Below are positions 1 through 8,902 of a stretch of DNA of 64,000 nt, piece after piece (within the stretch, counting starts at the first letter, position 1; each line of letters opens with the position of its first letter). The notes beneath the pieces were generated by a model. It was given only the letters and a program-made list of their open reading frames with translations, was not told the origin of the DNA and did not search any database. The DNA is from Bacteroidota bacterium. GTDB lineage: Bacteria; Bacteroidota; Bacteroidia; Chitinophagales; Saprospiraceae. The DNA is taken from NCBI GenBank assembly GCA_963169455.1, contig CAUJDW010000072.1, positions 1 through 64,000 of the forward strand. Reading direction: 5' to 3'. The position numbers and the translations under genes were made by a program.

Positions 1-123
1 ACCCAATATGCCAACGATTTACTGCTGAGCCGATTTATTGCCACGTTTGGCACCGGCTCACAGATGTCAAAAATTAATTCTATCCGCGAGCGCTTCAGAA
101 AACTCGGCAGCATCGCTGCCTGA
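1..123 (+). CDS. C-terminal tail of an unidentified protein, probably from a mobile element (partial)
   Basis: Frame 1 is open from the window edge to TGA at 121-123 and gives a 40-residue, basic tail ending RERFRKLGSIAA. I do not recognise the family. The tail stops about 25 bases before the point where the oppositely oriented PAP2 phosphatase reading frame loses its family pattern, which is what the end of an inserted element would look like. A transposase or recombinase C-terminus is the natural guess, but this is inference from position and not from a recognised motif. Confidence 0.4.
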   Translation, partial: TQYANDLLLSRFIATFGTGSQMSKINSIRERFRKLGSIAA

Positions 124-145
124 TTCGCCACGGACTATTGACACA
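1..145 (+). mobile_element. Right end of a probable insertion element interrupting a PAP2 gene
   Basis: The minus-strand PAP2 protein is convincing up to its SGHTS motif (codons at 160-146) and then turns into unrelated residues that run to a stop at 95. The change falls at about 145-146, next to a plus-strand reading frame that ends at 123. An inserted element with its terminus near 145 explains both. The other end lies outside the window, so terminal inverted repeats and a target duplication cannot be verified. A deletion or rearrangement junction is the alternative. Confidence 0.35.
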
Positions 146-655
146 GGAGGTGTGCCCGGAAAAAAAGGAAGCGCCTGCCGTGAAGTTTTGCTTGCTTTCC
201 AGCCCGGCCTTCTCGTTGAGTACAAAGGGGCGGGGGCGGCGGATGCTCGTTTTGGCCAGCACCGTAAGCCCGGCGTTGAGCATGGCCACTTCTCCGTAAA
301 TGGCCGATATTTTGCCGAATTCCCGGCGGCTCGGGTTGCCGGCCAGAAAAAGCGCCGGCAGCAGGTAGGAGCCGTGCATGACATGGTCGCTGGCCTGGCG
401 CGCCGGCTCGGAACTCAGCCCGACGGCTACCCGGTCAAAACCGTTGACGCCTTCCCGACGGAAACTGTATATGTCTCCCGCGGTGTACAGGTCGGCCTGC
501 TTGCTCAGTATCTGCCCGATTCCGAGAGAGAGCGCCCCGGCGCCAACAATCGCGGTTTCCCGCTTCCACTCCAGCTGATAGGGGCCCTCACCCTGGCCCC
601 ACACCGGGCCCTGGGAAATCAGGGCCGCCATCAGAATTGCTATTCGGAACAACAT
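95..655 (-). pseudogene. PAP2-family phosphatase, truncated
   Basis: The start is taken at 655, where a signal peptide begins (MLFRIAILMAALISQGPVWG). The longer frame from 703 adds a basic segment before the signal peptide that looks spurious. PAP2 (type 2 phosphatidic acid phosphatase) enzymes carry three motifs. Motif 1 is visible as KTSIRRPRPF and motif 2 as SGHTS. Motif 3, with its catalytic histidine, is missing because the pattern ends after SGHTS, and the last ~17 codons look like read-through into foreign DNA. The gene is therefore probably inactive. An intact protein of this kind would be a membrane or periplasmic lipid phosphatase. Confidence 0.7.
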
Positions 656-769
656 AATATGTTTGGGATGTTTATTTCGCTGAGCCAGGCAATGCCGGCT
701 CAAAACTCAATGAACTCCCAAATCTCCGAATTTATTTTGGCATTCTGTGCGATCTTGATTACAAATGAG

Positions 770-793
770 GCCCCGGAGCCGAAACTCCGGGGC
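770..793. terminator. Hairpin between cytochrome c and PAP2 genes
   Basis: A perfect 9-bp GC-rich stem (GCCCCGGAG / CTCCGGGGC) encloses a 6-nt loop. It lies downstream of the minus-strand cytochrome c gene and upstream of the PAP2 start. There is no long U-tract, so terminator function is an inference from position. Confidence 0.4.
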
Positions 794-832
794 AATACAT
801 TGAAAACCAGCGTAAATATTTCTGAAGGTGGC

Positions 833-851
833 TGCCCGTCTCGTACGGGCA
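833..851. terminator. Short hairpin after the cytochrome c gene
   Basis: TGCCCGT-CTCGT-ACGGGCA forms a 7-bp stem with a 5-nt loop about 32 bases past the cytochrome c stop. It could act together with the stronger hairpin at 770-793 to end the transcript. Confidence 0.35.
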
Positions 852-883
852 ATTGCCGCCAGGCCGGGGAAAGGCTCAGCGGC

Positions 884-1837
884 TCAGGGCGTTATCACCA
901 CCGGGTTGTGTATGGGGGGAATGGAACGCAGGTAGGCGAAAATAGCCTTTACCTCCTCGTCCGTCATCGCGGTATGCGGGCGCATGGGGTAGCGGATGGG
1001 GCTGCCGTCAGGGCGCTGGCCGTACTTGAGCGCCTGGATAAAGGCCTTCTCGGAATATCTTCCGATGCCGGTCTCATCATCAGGTGTCAGGTTGGAGGAA
1101 TAGATCGGGCGCCCGTCCATGTCCAGCAGCTCGTTGCCGCCTCCATAAAAACCCTTCGATTTTGTGGGCTCCTGCTTGTTGTTGGAGGTGAAACTGGCAG
1201 AGTGGCAATCGTAGCAGGAATACAGGTCGTCGGCCAGATAGCGCCCCAGGGCAACCTGGTTGAGGGTATCGGGCCTGGAAACGGGCTGTGCCGGGAAGGG
1301 CGAGGGCCCGAAAACAAACTTCTGCAGCAGTTTACCCAGAAATGCGAATTGGGAGGCGGGGGGAATGTTGCCGGATGGCTGGACTTTCGTTTCCTCTGAC
1401 CGCAGGAAGGCGATGATGGACATCAACTCTTCATCGGAAACCCTGGAAAACTGGGGCATGATGCCTGCCAGGCTTCCATCCTTTCTGAGCCCGGTGCGCA
1501 GAAAGTAGTATAGCTCTCCATCCGTCCAGCTGCCGATGCCCTGCTCGGGGTGTTGGGTGATGTTGGCGGAATAGAACTGCCCGAAGGCGGGCGGCACATC
1601 CTGCATCCATTTGCCGCTCAGCTTGCCGTCGTCGCCGAGGTGGCAATCGTTGCAAAGCATGGAGGCGATGCGGCTGCCTTCCGCGACCCGCTCCGGGCCG
1701 GCCTCCACCTGCATGTCAGGGATTTCCCCGACGCTGTACGTGGGCGCCGGGGCAAACTGTATGTAGGAAATGCCCAGCCCGAACAGGATCAAAAGGGCTC
1801 CCAGAATGAAAGCGGTGACTTTGAGTGCTTTTTTCAT
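884..1837 (-). CDS. Membrane-anchored di-haem cytochrome c
   Basis: An electron-transfer protein exported across the inner membrane and held by an N-terminal hydrophobic segment (about residues 5-25). Two haem c attachment motifs are visible, CNDCH (about 62-66) and CYDCH (about 208-212), each in its own cytochrome c domain, with candidate distal methionines after each. The start at 1837 (MKKALKV) is preferred over an ATG at 1933 because it places the membrane anchor at the N-terminus. The length (317 aa) fits two fused mono-haem domains. The partner oxidoreductase is not encoded nearby, so the donor and acceptor are unknown. The gene is followed by two hairpins. Confidence 0.85.
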   Translation of the reverse strand: MKKALKVTAFILGALLILFGLGISYIQFAPAPTYSVGEIPDMQVEAGPERVAEGSRIASMLCNDCHLGDDGKLSGKWMQDVPPAFGQFYSANITQHPEQGIGSWTDGELYYFLRTGLRKDGSLAGIMPQFSRVSDEELMSIIAFLRSEETKVQPSGNIPPASQFAFLGKLLQKFVFGPSPFPAQPVSRPDTLNQVALGRYLADDLYSCYDCHSASFTSNNKQEPTKSKGFYGGGNELLDMDGRPIYSSNLTPDDETGIGRYSEKAFIQALKYGQRPDGSPIRYPMRPHTAMTDEEVKAIFAYLRSIPPIHNPVVITP

Positions 1838-1936
1838 GGTGAATATGGTTTTCTGGTTTAGAAAACCGATCCTCCAGAAAGGCCGCACTTTGGGAGAATT
1901 ATTTAAGATTCGTTTGTCTGAATAAAGCCCCAATCT

Positions 1937-3640
1937 CTATTGCCCGGCCGCCAGCTTGCTGTTCCTGCGGCTGTACAGGAAGTAAACCAGCAGCCCCGCC
2001 GCCAGCCAGATGAGGAAACGCATCCAGTTGGTGTAACCCAGTTCCGACATGAGGTACAGGCAGCTCAGCAGCCCGAGCACGGGTATGAGGGACAGGTTGC
2101 GGAGGAAGGATAAAACCGCAACGGCCAGGGCAACCAGCCCGAAGATCAGATAAGGGATTTTATGCCGGAAGGCGCTCCATGTAAAAAAACTTTCCTCCGA
2201 GCCCCGCCCGAAAAATGCCGCCCAGGCTTCCGGATATGTCCACATGCTGTAAACGGCAGCGCCCGCCAGCAGCAGGGGCACGATGTAGCGCCCGTTGATG
2301 TAGGGCACCTTGTAGCCCTGGCTCTGGCCGTCGTCCTTCATAAGCAGCACCCCGCCGCAGACGATGACGAAGGCAAACAACGTGCCGATGCTGGTCAGGT
2401 CGGTCACTTCTGTTAGGTTCATGAACAGGGCAGGCACGGCGACTACGAAGCCCGTTACAACCGTGGAAAAGGAAGGCGTTTTGAAGCGGGGGTGTATCCG
2501 GGCGAAAGCAGGGGGGAGCAGCCCGTCGCGGCTCATGCTCATCCAGATGCGGGGCTGGCCCAGCTGGAAAACAAGCAGCACCCCGGCCATAGCGATCAGG
2601 GCGGTGAAAGCGATCACCCCGCTGGCCCACTTCAGCCCAATGTGCTGGAATACGAATGCCAGAGGGTCGCCGACTGCAAGTTCATTGTAGGGCGCCATGC
2701 CGGTCAGCACCAGGGCGATCAGCACGTACAGGATAGTGCAGATGACGAGCGAATAGATGATGGCCCGCGGCAGGTCGCGCCGGGGGTTGCGGCACTCTTC
2801 CGTAGTGGTGCTGATGGCGTCAAACCCGATATAGGCAAAAAAAACGGCCGCTACGCCCTTCATCACCCCGCCGAAGCCGTTGGGGCTGAAGGGGGACCAG
2901 TTTTCCGGATGTACGTAGAAAAAGCCTATGGCAATCACGCCCAGCACTACCGCCAGTTTCAGCACCACCATGATGTTGTTGGCCCGGCGCGTTTCCCGGA
3001 TGCCGATGTAAATCAGCACCGTGATCACCAAAACGATGAGCAGGGCGGGAAAGTCGGCGATCAGCCGCAGGCCCCCGAGGCTGGGCGCCTGCGTCCAGGC
3101 CAGGTAGCCCGGGCGAACGGCCTCGGGAAGGGCCTCCGGGCTGGCGCCCTGAGCCAAAAGCCCGCCGGCCTCCTTAAACGCCCGCGACGCGCTCAGGTAG
3201 TCCATGGTCAGATACTCGGGGATGTTCCAGCCGAAGCCGCCGAGAAATCCCGTCAGATAGTCGGACCAGGAAATGGCCACGGCAATGTTGCCGATGGCGT
3301 ACTCCAGCAACAAATCCCACCCAATGATCCAGGCAATCAGCTCGCCGAAGGAAACGTAGGCATAAGTGTAGGCGCTGCCGGAAACGGGTACCGAAGAGGC
3401 GAACTGCGCATAACACAGGGCGGAAAAACCACAGGCCACCGCCGTGAAAATGAACAGCAGCGTAATGGCCGGGCCCCCGCTGGCAGCGGCGTTCCCGATG
3501 GTGGAAAAAATGCCGGCCCCTACGATGGCCGCAATGCCGAAAGCAGTCAGGTCGCGCACGTTGAGGGCCTTCTGCAGGCCGGTGTGGGCCTCCTGCTCTT
3601 CCAGCGAATGGATCGGTTTTCTACGGAAAAGTGCTCGCAT
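1937..3640 (-). CDS. APC-superfamily amino-acid permease
   Basis: A polytopic inner-membrane transporter of the amino acid-polyamine-organocation superfamily, closest in style to the cationic amino-acid transporter (CAT/YfnA) group. The helix 1 signature VGAGIF appears at about residues 42-47, followed by many hydrophobic helices across 567 aa and the conserved segment FFAYIGFDAISTTTEE near the middle. The start at 3640 (MRALFRRK) is chosen because the ORF upstream of it has no hydrophobic or family-like sequence. A TATCTTTG box lies on the minus strand at 3839-3832, about 190 bases upstream. The substrate cannot be decided from sequence; basic amino acids are the usual guess for this subgroup. 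Confidence 0.85.
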   Translation of the reverse strand: MRALFRRKPIHSLEEQEAHTGLQKALNVRDLTAFGIAAIVGAGIFSTIGNAAASGGPAITLLFIFTAVACGFSALCYAQFASSVPVSGSAYTYAYVSFGELIAWIIGWDLLLEYAIGNIAVAISWSDYLTGFLGGFGWNIPEYLTMDYLSASRAFKEAGGLLAQGASPEALPEAVRPGYLAWTQAPSLGGLRLIADFPALLIVLVITVLIYIGIRETRRANNIMVVLKLAVVLGVIAIGFFYVHPENWSPFSPNGFGGVMKGVAAVFFAYIGFDAISTTTEECRNPRRDLPRAIIYSLVICTILYVLIALVLTGMAPYNELAVGDPLAFVFQHIGLKWASGVIAFTALIAMAGVLLVFQLGQPRIWMSMSRDGLLPPAFARIHPRFKTPSFSTVVTGFVVAVPALFMNLTEVTDLTSIGTLFAFVIVCGGVLLMKDDGQSQGYKVPYINGRYIVPLLLAGAAVYSMWTYPEAWAAFFGRGSEESFFTWSAFRHKIPYLIFGLVALAVAVLSFLRNLSLIPVLGLLSCLYLMSELGYTNWMRFLIWLAAGLLVYFLYSRRNSKLAAGQ

Positions 3641-3909
3641 GGGCGGTTTGGGTTTTCTGTTTTTATGAGAATGACAGGGATGGAGCGCCCGGCCACCATC
3701 AGCCGGAGAAACCCTTTCGTCTCCCAAAATTCCGCAATGGCCGAGAAAAGCGAATGCCCGGCCCGGACTCCTTGAATTTTACCTCCCGAAACTCGAACTT
3801 TATCTTTTGAACCCGCGTTTGCGGGCTATGCCAAAGATAATTAAAACCTTCAGACGTGGAACCTGGAAAAATTTTCGACTACGCCGCCAAAACCATAAAA
3901 GAGAAAATC

Positions 3910-4587
3910 ATGAATGACAACAGCGAACGCTCCAAACATGCCGAGACCATCATCCGCAACCACGTGATCTGGTCGATGGGGGCGGGGCTCATCCCCGTCC
4001 TGGTCGCCGATATCTTCGCCGTCAGCGCCCTGCAGCTCGACATGATCCGCCAGTTGTGCCGGGTGTATAATGTCAATTTCTCAGAAACCCAGGGCAAGGC
4101 TATTGTGACTTCCCTGACCAGTTCGACCATCGCCCGCCTGACCGCCGGCAGCATCGTGAAGCTGATGCCCGTCATCGGCTCCATCATCGGCGGCGTAACT
4201 GTTTCGGTGTTCGCCGGCGCTTCCACCTACGCCCTGGGGCAGGTTTTCAAAAAACACTTCGAATCGGGCGGCACTATCCTCGATTTCGACCCGGCGCGGC
4301 TAAAAAAACTCTACAAGCAACAATTCGAAAAGGGCAAAAAAGTAGCCGAACAACTGCGCAGGGACGACAAGGCCCGCAAAGAGGCCGAAGAGGCGGAACG
4401 CAAAGCCCAGGAAGCTGCCGCCCGCGCCGCCAAAGAGGCCGCCGAGGCTGAAGAAAATCAACCCCTGGCCCCGGAAGGCAAAGACGTTATCGCCCGTCTC
4501 AGGGAAATTGCCCGCCTCCGCGACGACGGCGTCATCTCCGAGGAGGAGTTCCAGGAAATGAAGCAGAAATTGATCAGGGAATTTTAG
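3910..4587 (+). CDS. DUF697-like membrane protein with C-terminal SHOCT-type segment
   Basis: A protein of unknown function (225 aa). Two hydrophobic regions (about residues 18-50 and 85-125) resemble the DUF697 family, which is usually found beside or fused to small GTPases. A charged alanine/glutamate-rich linker (about 145-185, probably helical coiled coil) follows, then a ~30-residue end with the SHOCT pattern (IARLREIARLRDDGVISEEE), a short module common at the C-termini of oligomerising membrane proteins. No GTPase is adjacent. The ATG at 3910 is preferred; an ATG at 3856 would add 18 residues. A membrane-stress or channel-like role is possible but not shown. Confidence 0.65.
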   Translation: MNDNSERSKHAETIIRNHVIWSMGAGLIPVLVADIFAVSALQLDMIRQLCRVYNVNFSETQGKAIVTSLTSSTIARLTAGSIVKLMPVIGSIIGGVTVSVFAGASTYALGQVFKKHFESGGTILDFDPARLKKLYKQQFEKGKKVAEQLRRDDKARKEAEEAERKAQEAAARAAKEAAEAEENQPLAPEGKDVIARLREIARLRDDGVISEEEFQEMKQKLIREF

Positions 4588-4618
4588 TGTTCCTGGTTTG
4601 CCCGGGGTTCCACCATGC

Positions 4619-6562
4619 TCATCGCAGGCTGTTTAGGTAATCATCCGGGACGCTGGCGCCAAGCGCGCGGGCCTGGAGGGCGTCCTGCAGGGCCTGCTGC
4701 CTGTTGCCTGCCTGGCTGTAAAAAGCCGAGCGGTTCAGGAAAAACACCCCCTCGGATGGGTTCAGCTGAATGGATTGGTTGAAATCGGCTTCGGCCTCCG
4801 CCATACGCCCGAGGTTCTGATAAAGCGTGCCCCGGAAGTTGATGGCGCTGGCTTCGCCTGGTTTCAGCTCCAGCAGGCGGTTGCAGTCTGCCAGGGCGGG
4901 CTCCAGGTTGCGGAGGTAGTAGTGGACGAGCATCCGGTTGTTGAGGGCGTCCTGATAAGTGGGTTCGATTTCCAGCGCTTTGTTCAGGTCTTCCAGCGCC
5001 TGCGCGTAGTTGCCCAGCCCGGCATGGGCGGCGCCGCGGTTGGACAGGGGCTTTGAGGCGCCGGGCTTCAGCTCCAGCGCCCGGTTGTAGTCCTCGATGG
5101 CCCGGGCGAATTCCCCGCGGTTGAAGTACAGGTTGCCCCGGTTGGAAAAGGCCAGGCTATAGCCGGGATTGACGGCAATGGCCTGGCTGTAGTCCGCCAT
5201 TGCACCTTCCGGGTCGTTGCCGGCGTTCCGGGCCTGCCCCCGGTTGGTATAGGGCAGGGCAAGGTAGGGCGACGGCTCCCCACCGCCGGACAGGGCCTTG
5301 TCGGTCACATCGGTGAACAGGGAAATGCTGTCCTTGAATACCTGCACCCGCTGGAAGGACAACACGCCCAGCAGTATGGTATAAAGCGCCAACCCGATGG
5401 CCAGGCCTTTCTGCAGAGCGGGCCGCCGGCGGGCCAGCCAGGTATAGCCCTCCGCCAGCACCAGAAAGATACCGACGGACGACAGGTAAATGTACCGGTC
5501 GGCCATGAGCACGTCGCGCACGGCCATGAGTTGCGAAACGAGGATCAGCCCGGTGTTGATCAGGAAAAAGGCCATCCCGAAAACGATGGTTTTATTCCCC
5601 CGGCGAGCCGCCAGGTAAAAGGCCGCCGCCATGGCCAGCAGCAAGGCGATGCTCAGGTAATAGGTGACGGGAATCTGGCCCGGCTGCGGGTAGAAATAAA
5701 AAAAACTCAGCCTGGCGGGCATCAAGGCCGTAACCCAGTAGCTTACGATGGCGTAAGAGGCAAAAAGCAGCCTTTCACCGAAACCGAAGCGGTAGACGTT
5801 CAGGTTGAGCTCTATGCCTTTGGAAGCCGACAGGGTGACGAAGCCGAAAACCAGGGCGAGGGCCAGGTAGGGCGCTTTTTCCAGCAACACCTTTCTGCTG
5901 AGCCATTGCCGCCCCTTGAGGTAATCGATCAGCGGCAGGGTGGCCGCCAGCGTGATGGCTTGCTCTTTGCACAGGCAGGCCAGCAGGAAAAGGCCGAGTG
6001 ACAGGGTGTAATCCACAGCCGCCCTGCTGTTGATAAAGCGCAGGTAAACAATCAGCGAGGCCAGGAAGAAGAGGGTGGAAACGCCAACTTTCATGGAAGC
6101 GGACATCCAGGCCACGGATTCCACCTGCATGGGGTTGAGGGCGAAAAGTGCAGCCGCCAGAATGGCATAGGCCCTGCCCTTGAAAAGGCTTCCCACAAGC
6201 CGGAACACCAGCAGGGTGTTGGCCAGGTGAAGCAGGAGGCTGGCCAGTTTCAGCAGCATGGTGTTTCCGGCGAATATCTTGAACTCCAGCCCCATCAGCA
6301 GCATGGCCAGAGGGGCGTACTGGTTGCCGAAAAAACCGGTGAAAAGCTGCCTGATATTGCCCGCGGACAACTGCTGAACCAGGGGGTTGTCGAGGATGTA
6401 CACATCGTCGTCGTAGTTGATAAACTGGCCTCTGAGCAGGGGGAGGTAGGCCAGGAAGGCGGCGGCCAGTATGGCGAACAGCCAGTAATGCCCGCCCCGC
6501 CGGGCGGCGGGGGCCTTTGGAGGGAGAGGCGCTTTTTTTGCGCTTTTTTTGCCTTTACTCAT
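4619..6562 (-). CDS. Polytopic membrane protein with C-terminal TPR repeats (GT-C/TMTC-like)
   Basis: After a lysine-rich N-terminus come roughly a dozen hydrophobic segments (about residues 25-425), then at least five tetratricopeptide repeats (about 440-630) with the consensus spacing, for example YNRALELKPGASKPLSNRG. The first loop contains an acidic YDDD motif, like the catalytic loop of GT-C glycosyltransferases and the TMTC proteins, which use polyprenyl-phosphate sugars. The start codon at 6562 overlaps the end of the upstream GT2 gene by 8 bases, so the two are probably translationally coupled. A joint pathway is plausible: GT2 charges the lipid carrier and this protein transfers the sugar to a periplasmic target. 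The acceptor is unknown. Confidence 0.75.
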   Translation of the reverse strand: MSKGKKSAKKAPLPPKAPAARRGGHYWLFAILAAAFLAYLPLLRGQFINYDDDVYILDNPLVQQLSAGNIRQLFTGFFGNQYAPLAMLLMGLEFKIFAGNTMLLKLASLLLHLANTLLVFRLVGSLFKGRAYAILAAALFALNPMQVESVAWMSASMKVGVSTLFFLASLIVYLRFINSRAAVDYTLSLGLFLLACLCKEQAITLAATLPLIDYLKGRQWLSRKVLLEKAPYLALALVFGFVTLSASKGIELNLNVYRFGFGERLLFASYAIVSYWVTALMPARLSFFYFYPQPGQIPVTYYLSIALLLAMAAAFYLAARRGNKTIVFGMAFFLINTGLILVSQLMAVRDVLMADRYIYLSSVGIFLVLAEGYTWLARRRPALQKGLAIGLALYTILLGVLSFQRVQVFKDSISLFTDVTDKALSGGGEPSPYLALPYTNRGQARNAGNDPEGAMADYSQAIAVNPGYSLAFSNRGNLYFNRGEFARAIEDYNRALELKPGASKPLSNRGAAHAGLGNYAQALEDLNKALEIEPTYQDALNNRMLVHYYLRNLEPALADCNRLLELKPGEASAINFRGTLYQNLGRMAEAEADFNQSIQLNPSEGVFFLNRSAFYSQAGNRQQALQDALQARALGASVPDDYLNSLR

Positions 6563-7520
6563 GGGTTTTCGTTTTTTCTGCAGGCGGCTGCACACCGGCC
6601 TGTCCTTTGATGAAATAAAGCGGGCGGCCCTTCACTTCGCTGAATATCCTGGCGATGTATTCCCCGGTTATGCCCAGGTTGATCAGCACTACGCCCCCGA
6701 TGATCAGCAAAGTTAACATAATGGATGCCCATCCCTGTATGGTTCTGCCTGCCAGGAAGGCAAAAAAAATGTACAGCCCGTAACACATGCCCAGCAGGGA
6801 AATGAACAGCCCCGAGAAAAAGGACAGGCGCAGGGGCTTGGAGGAAAAGGAGGTGATAGCGTCGAGCCCCAGGCGGGCCATTTTCGCCAGGGAATACTTC
6901 GTTTCTCCAAAGGCCCGTTTCTCTGCCCGGTATTCCACGACGGCCTGCCGGAAGCCCATCCAGCTGACCAGCCCGCGGGTGAAGCGGCCGCGTTCGGGGA
7001 ATTGCAGGAAGGCATCCGCCGCCCGCCGGTTCATCAGCCGGAAATCGGCGCCGGCGGGCTCGATATGCACTTCCGACAGGTAGCTCATCAGGCGGTAAAA
7101 CAGCCGGGAACTGGATTTTTTGAAAGCGCCGGCCCCCTCATGGTCGATCCGCCGGGTGTTGACGATGTCATACCCATCCCTGCATTTTCCGATCAGCAGG
7201 GGAATGGCCTCGGGGGGGTGCTGGAGGTCGCCGTCCATGGTGATGATTAGCGCTCCCCGGGCGTATTGCATGCCGGCAAGCAGGGCTACCTGATGCCCGA
7301 AGTTTCGCGAAAAGGAGATGCCGCCCACCTTCGGGTCCTGTGCGTTCAGGGCGGTGACCTGCCCGAAGGTGCCGTCCCGGCTTCCATCATCGACGAAGAT
7401 GACCTCGTAGTCGGCATCCAGGCCTGACAATACCGGCAACAGGCGCAGGTAAAGGGGGGCTATGTTTTCCTCCTCATTCAGGCAGGGAATGACGATGCTC
7501 AGCAATTCTTTTTTTTCCAT
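6555..7520 (-). CDS. Polyprenyl-phosphate glycosyltransferase, GT2 family (GtrB/DPM1-like)
   Basis: Family 2 glycosyltransferase of the dolichyl/undecaprenyl-phosphate sugar transferase type. It has an N-terminal GT-A domain with SIVIPCLNEEENI, VDDGSRDGT (nucleotide-sugar binding) and the metal-binding DGD of TMDGDLQHPPEA, followed by two transmembrane helices near residues 235-300, as in GtrB. It should transfer a hexose from UDP- or GDP-sugar to a polyprenyl phosphate at the cytoplasmic face. At 321 aa it has the usual family length. The overlap with the downstream TPR/GT-C-like gene points to that protein as the user of the charged lipid. Confidence 0.85.
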   Translation of the reverse strand: MEKKELLSIVIPCLNEEENIAPLYLRLLPVLSGLDADYEVIFVDDGSRDGTFGQVTALNAQDPKVGGISFSRNFGHQVALLAGMQYARGALIITMDGDLQHPPEAIPLLIGKCRDGYDIVNTRRIDHEGAGAFKKSSSRLFYRLMSYLSEVHIEPAGADFRLMNRRAADAFLQFPERGRFTRGLVSWMGFRQAVVEYRAEKRAFGETKYSLAKMARLGLDAITSFSSKPLRLSFFSGLFISLLGMCYGLYIFFAFLAGRTIQGWASIMLTLLIIGGVVLINLGITGEYIARIFSEVKGRPLYFIKGQAGVQPPAEKTKTHE

Positions 7521-7676
7521 GGCTTGAAAGGTTTGCCGGCGGCCTGGAAAAGCCTTTCGGCGCAGTTAAATTTGATGCCCCCGGCATGTAACCTCCGGCA
7601 GGGCTTTCCCGTATAATCCCCAACATTTTGCACAAAGACACAAAGAAAGGCATTTGGCCGAAAAAAACTATTTGAA

Positions 7677-8081
7677 ATGGCTACACTGACATTGAAACCC
7701 AAAGCACAAAGCCTGGCGGAAGAGAATGGCGCTTCCAGGCAGGCCGCCCTGAAGGGGGGGGAAGGCAACTGCGTCGTCTCTTCGGGCACGAAAATAGAAG
7801 GCGGTTTCGCTTCCACGGAAAATATCCGCCTGGATGGCGCCCTGGTGGGAGAATTGCGCTGCGACCGGCGCCTGGTGATCGGGGAAGCGGGCCTGATAGA
7901 GGGCAAAGTGACGGCGGCCGAGGCCGTCATCATGGGCCGCATTGTAGGTGATGTGGCCGTGGCAGGCGCCCTGCACCTGATGGGAACCGCCCGCATCGAA
8001 GGCGATATCAGCGCCGGGTCGCTCATTGTCGATGAAGGCGCCCGCTACAACGGGCGCTGCCAGATCAGCGGCAAGGCTTAG
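7677..8081 (+). CDS. Bactofilin (polymer-forming cytoskeletal protein)
   Basis: A small (134 aa) protein with the bactofilin right-handed beta-helix signature: about residues 35-125 are short repeats such as TKIEGGFASTENIRLDGALVG and IMGRIVGDVAVAGALHLMG, where glycines and small hydrophobics recur about every 17 residues. The N-terminal ~30 residues are polar and disordered-looking, and the C-terminal tail is short, as usual. Bactofilins polymerise without nucleotide and act as scaffolds for cell-wall or envelope enzymes. No M23 peptidase, their common neighbour, is present; the next plus-strand genes are the pilin-like protein and DUF3822. The gene is divergent from the GT2 gene, with 156 bases between them. 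Confidence 0.88.
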   Translation: MATLTLKPKAQSLAEENGASRQAALKGGEGNCVVSSGTKIEGGFASTENIRLDGALVGELRCDRRLVIGEAGLIEGKVTAAEAVIMGRIVGDVAVAGALHLMGTARIEGDISAGSLIVDEGARYNGRCQISGKA

Positions 8082-8320
8082 CGCCGGGCGATAAAGGCCT
8101 GGCCTCCACAGGTTTGCTGCCCGGCGGCGCCCATGCCCTGCATTACACGCCAATTCTGACTGGGCCCGGATACCGGGCTGAAGGCCAGAGCAATAGGAAA
8201 TAGCCCGTTTTTTAAGTCCGGTTTGTTTCTCTATCTCAGCGAAATATGGTAAAATTGCCCGTGCCCAAATGGCAATTATTACCTAAAAATCTTTATTATT
8301 GCGTCAAAACAAACCGAAAA

Positions 8321-8902
8321 ATGAGAATAGTCATTAACCTGCTTCTGGCCGTCATGGTGCTGGGTTTGATCTGGGTGCTCATCGGCAGTATTCGCGAACC
8401 CATCGCGTTCAAGGCTGAAAAGGAAAAGCGCGAACGGGCCGTGATCGACAAACTGATGAAGATACGCACTGCCCAGGAAGCCTACCGCAACATCAAAGGG
8501 GTATTCGCTTCTTCTTTCGATGACCTGGCGAATGTCCTGAAAACCGATAGCTTCATGGTTATCAGTATCATAGGCGACCCTGACGATCCGAATTTCACGG
8601 GAGAGATCATCTATGACACTACCTATATGGCCGCCAGAGATTCCATCGTCTCCATGGGCATCAACGTGGACTCCCTTCGCTACGTGCCTTTCGGCGAAGG
8701 AGCGGCGTTCGACATACAGGCCGACACCATAACCTATCAGAGCACCAACGTGCCGGTGGTGGAAGTCGGCGTGCGCCGGGAAATATTCATGGGGCCCTTC
8801 GCCGACCCGCGCTTCGCGCGTTACGACAATAGCTATGACCCCAGGAGCGTTGTCAAATTCGGCAACATGAACGCACCAAATGTATCCGGAAATTGGGAAT
8901 GA
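8321..8902 (+). CDS. Membrane-anchored protein with pilin-like N-terminus
   Basis: The chosen start (8321) puts a single hydrophobic helix at residues 3-24, followed by a charged amphipathic helix and the segment KIRTAQEAYRNIKGVFASSF. That resembles the stretch after the transmembrane helix in type II secretion pseudopilins, although no prepilin peptidase site (G followed by F and E) precedes the helix. The remaining ~120 residues look like a beta-rich domain I cannot place. The gene ends in ATGA, whose ATG starts the DUF3822 gene, so the two are almost certainly cotranslated. The function is unknown; the pilin likeness is my reading and not an established assignment. An upstream ATG at 8246 would add 25 residues before the helix. 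Confidence 0.7.
   Translation: MRIVINLLLAVMVLGLIWVLIGSIREPIAFKAEKEKRERAVIDKLMKIRTAQEAYRNIKGVFASSFDDLANVLKTDSFMVISIIGDPDDPNFTGEIIYDTTYMAARDSIVSMGINVDSLRYVPFGEGAAFDIQADTITYQSTNVPVVEVGVRREIFMGPFADPRFARYDNSYDPRSVVKFGNMNAPNVSGNWE

Noticed and set aside
38-1399. 453-codon plus-strand frame across the PAP2 and cytochrome region
   Set aside because: It runs antisense to two recognisable genes and through an intergenic hairpin region.
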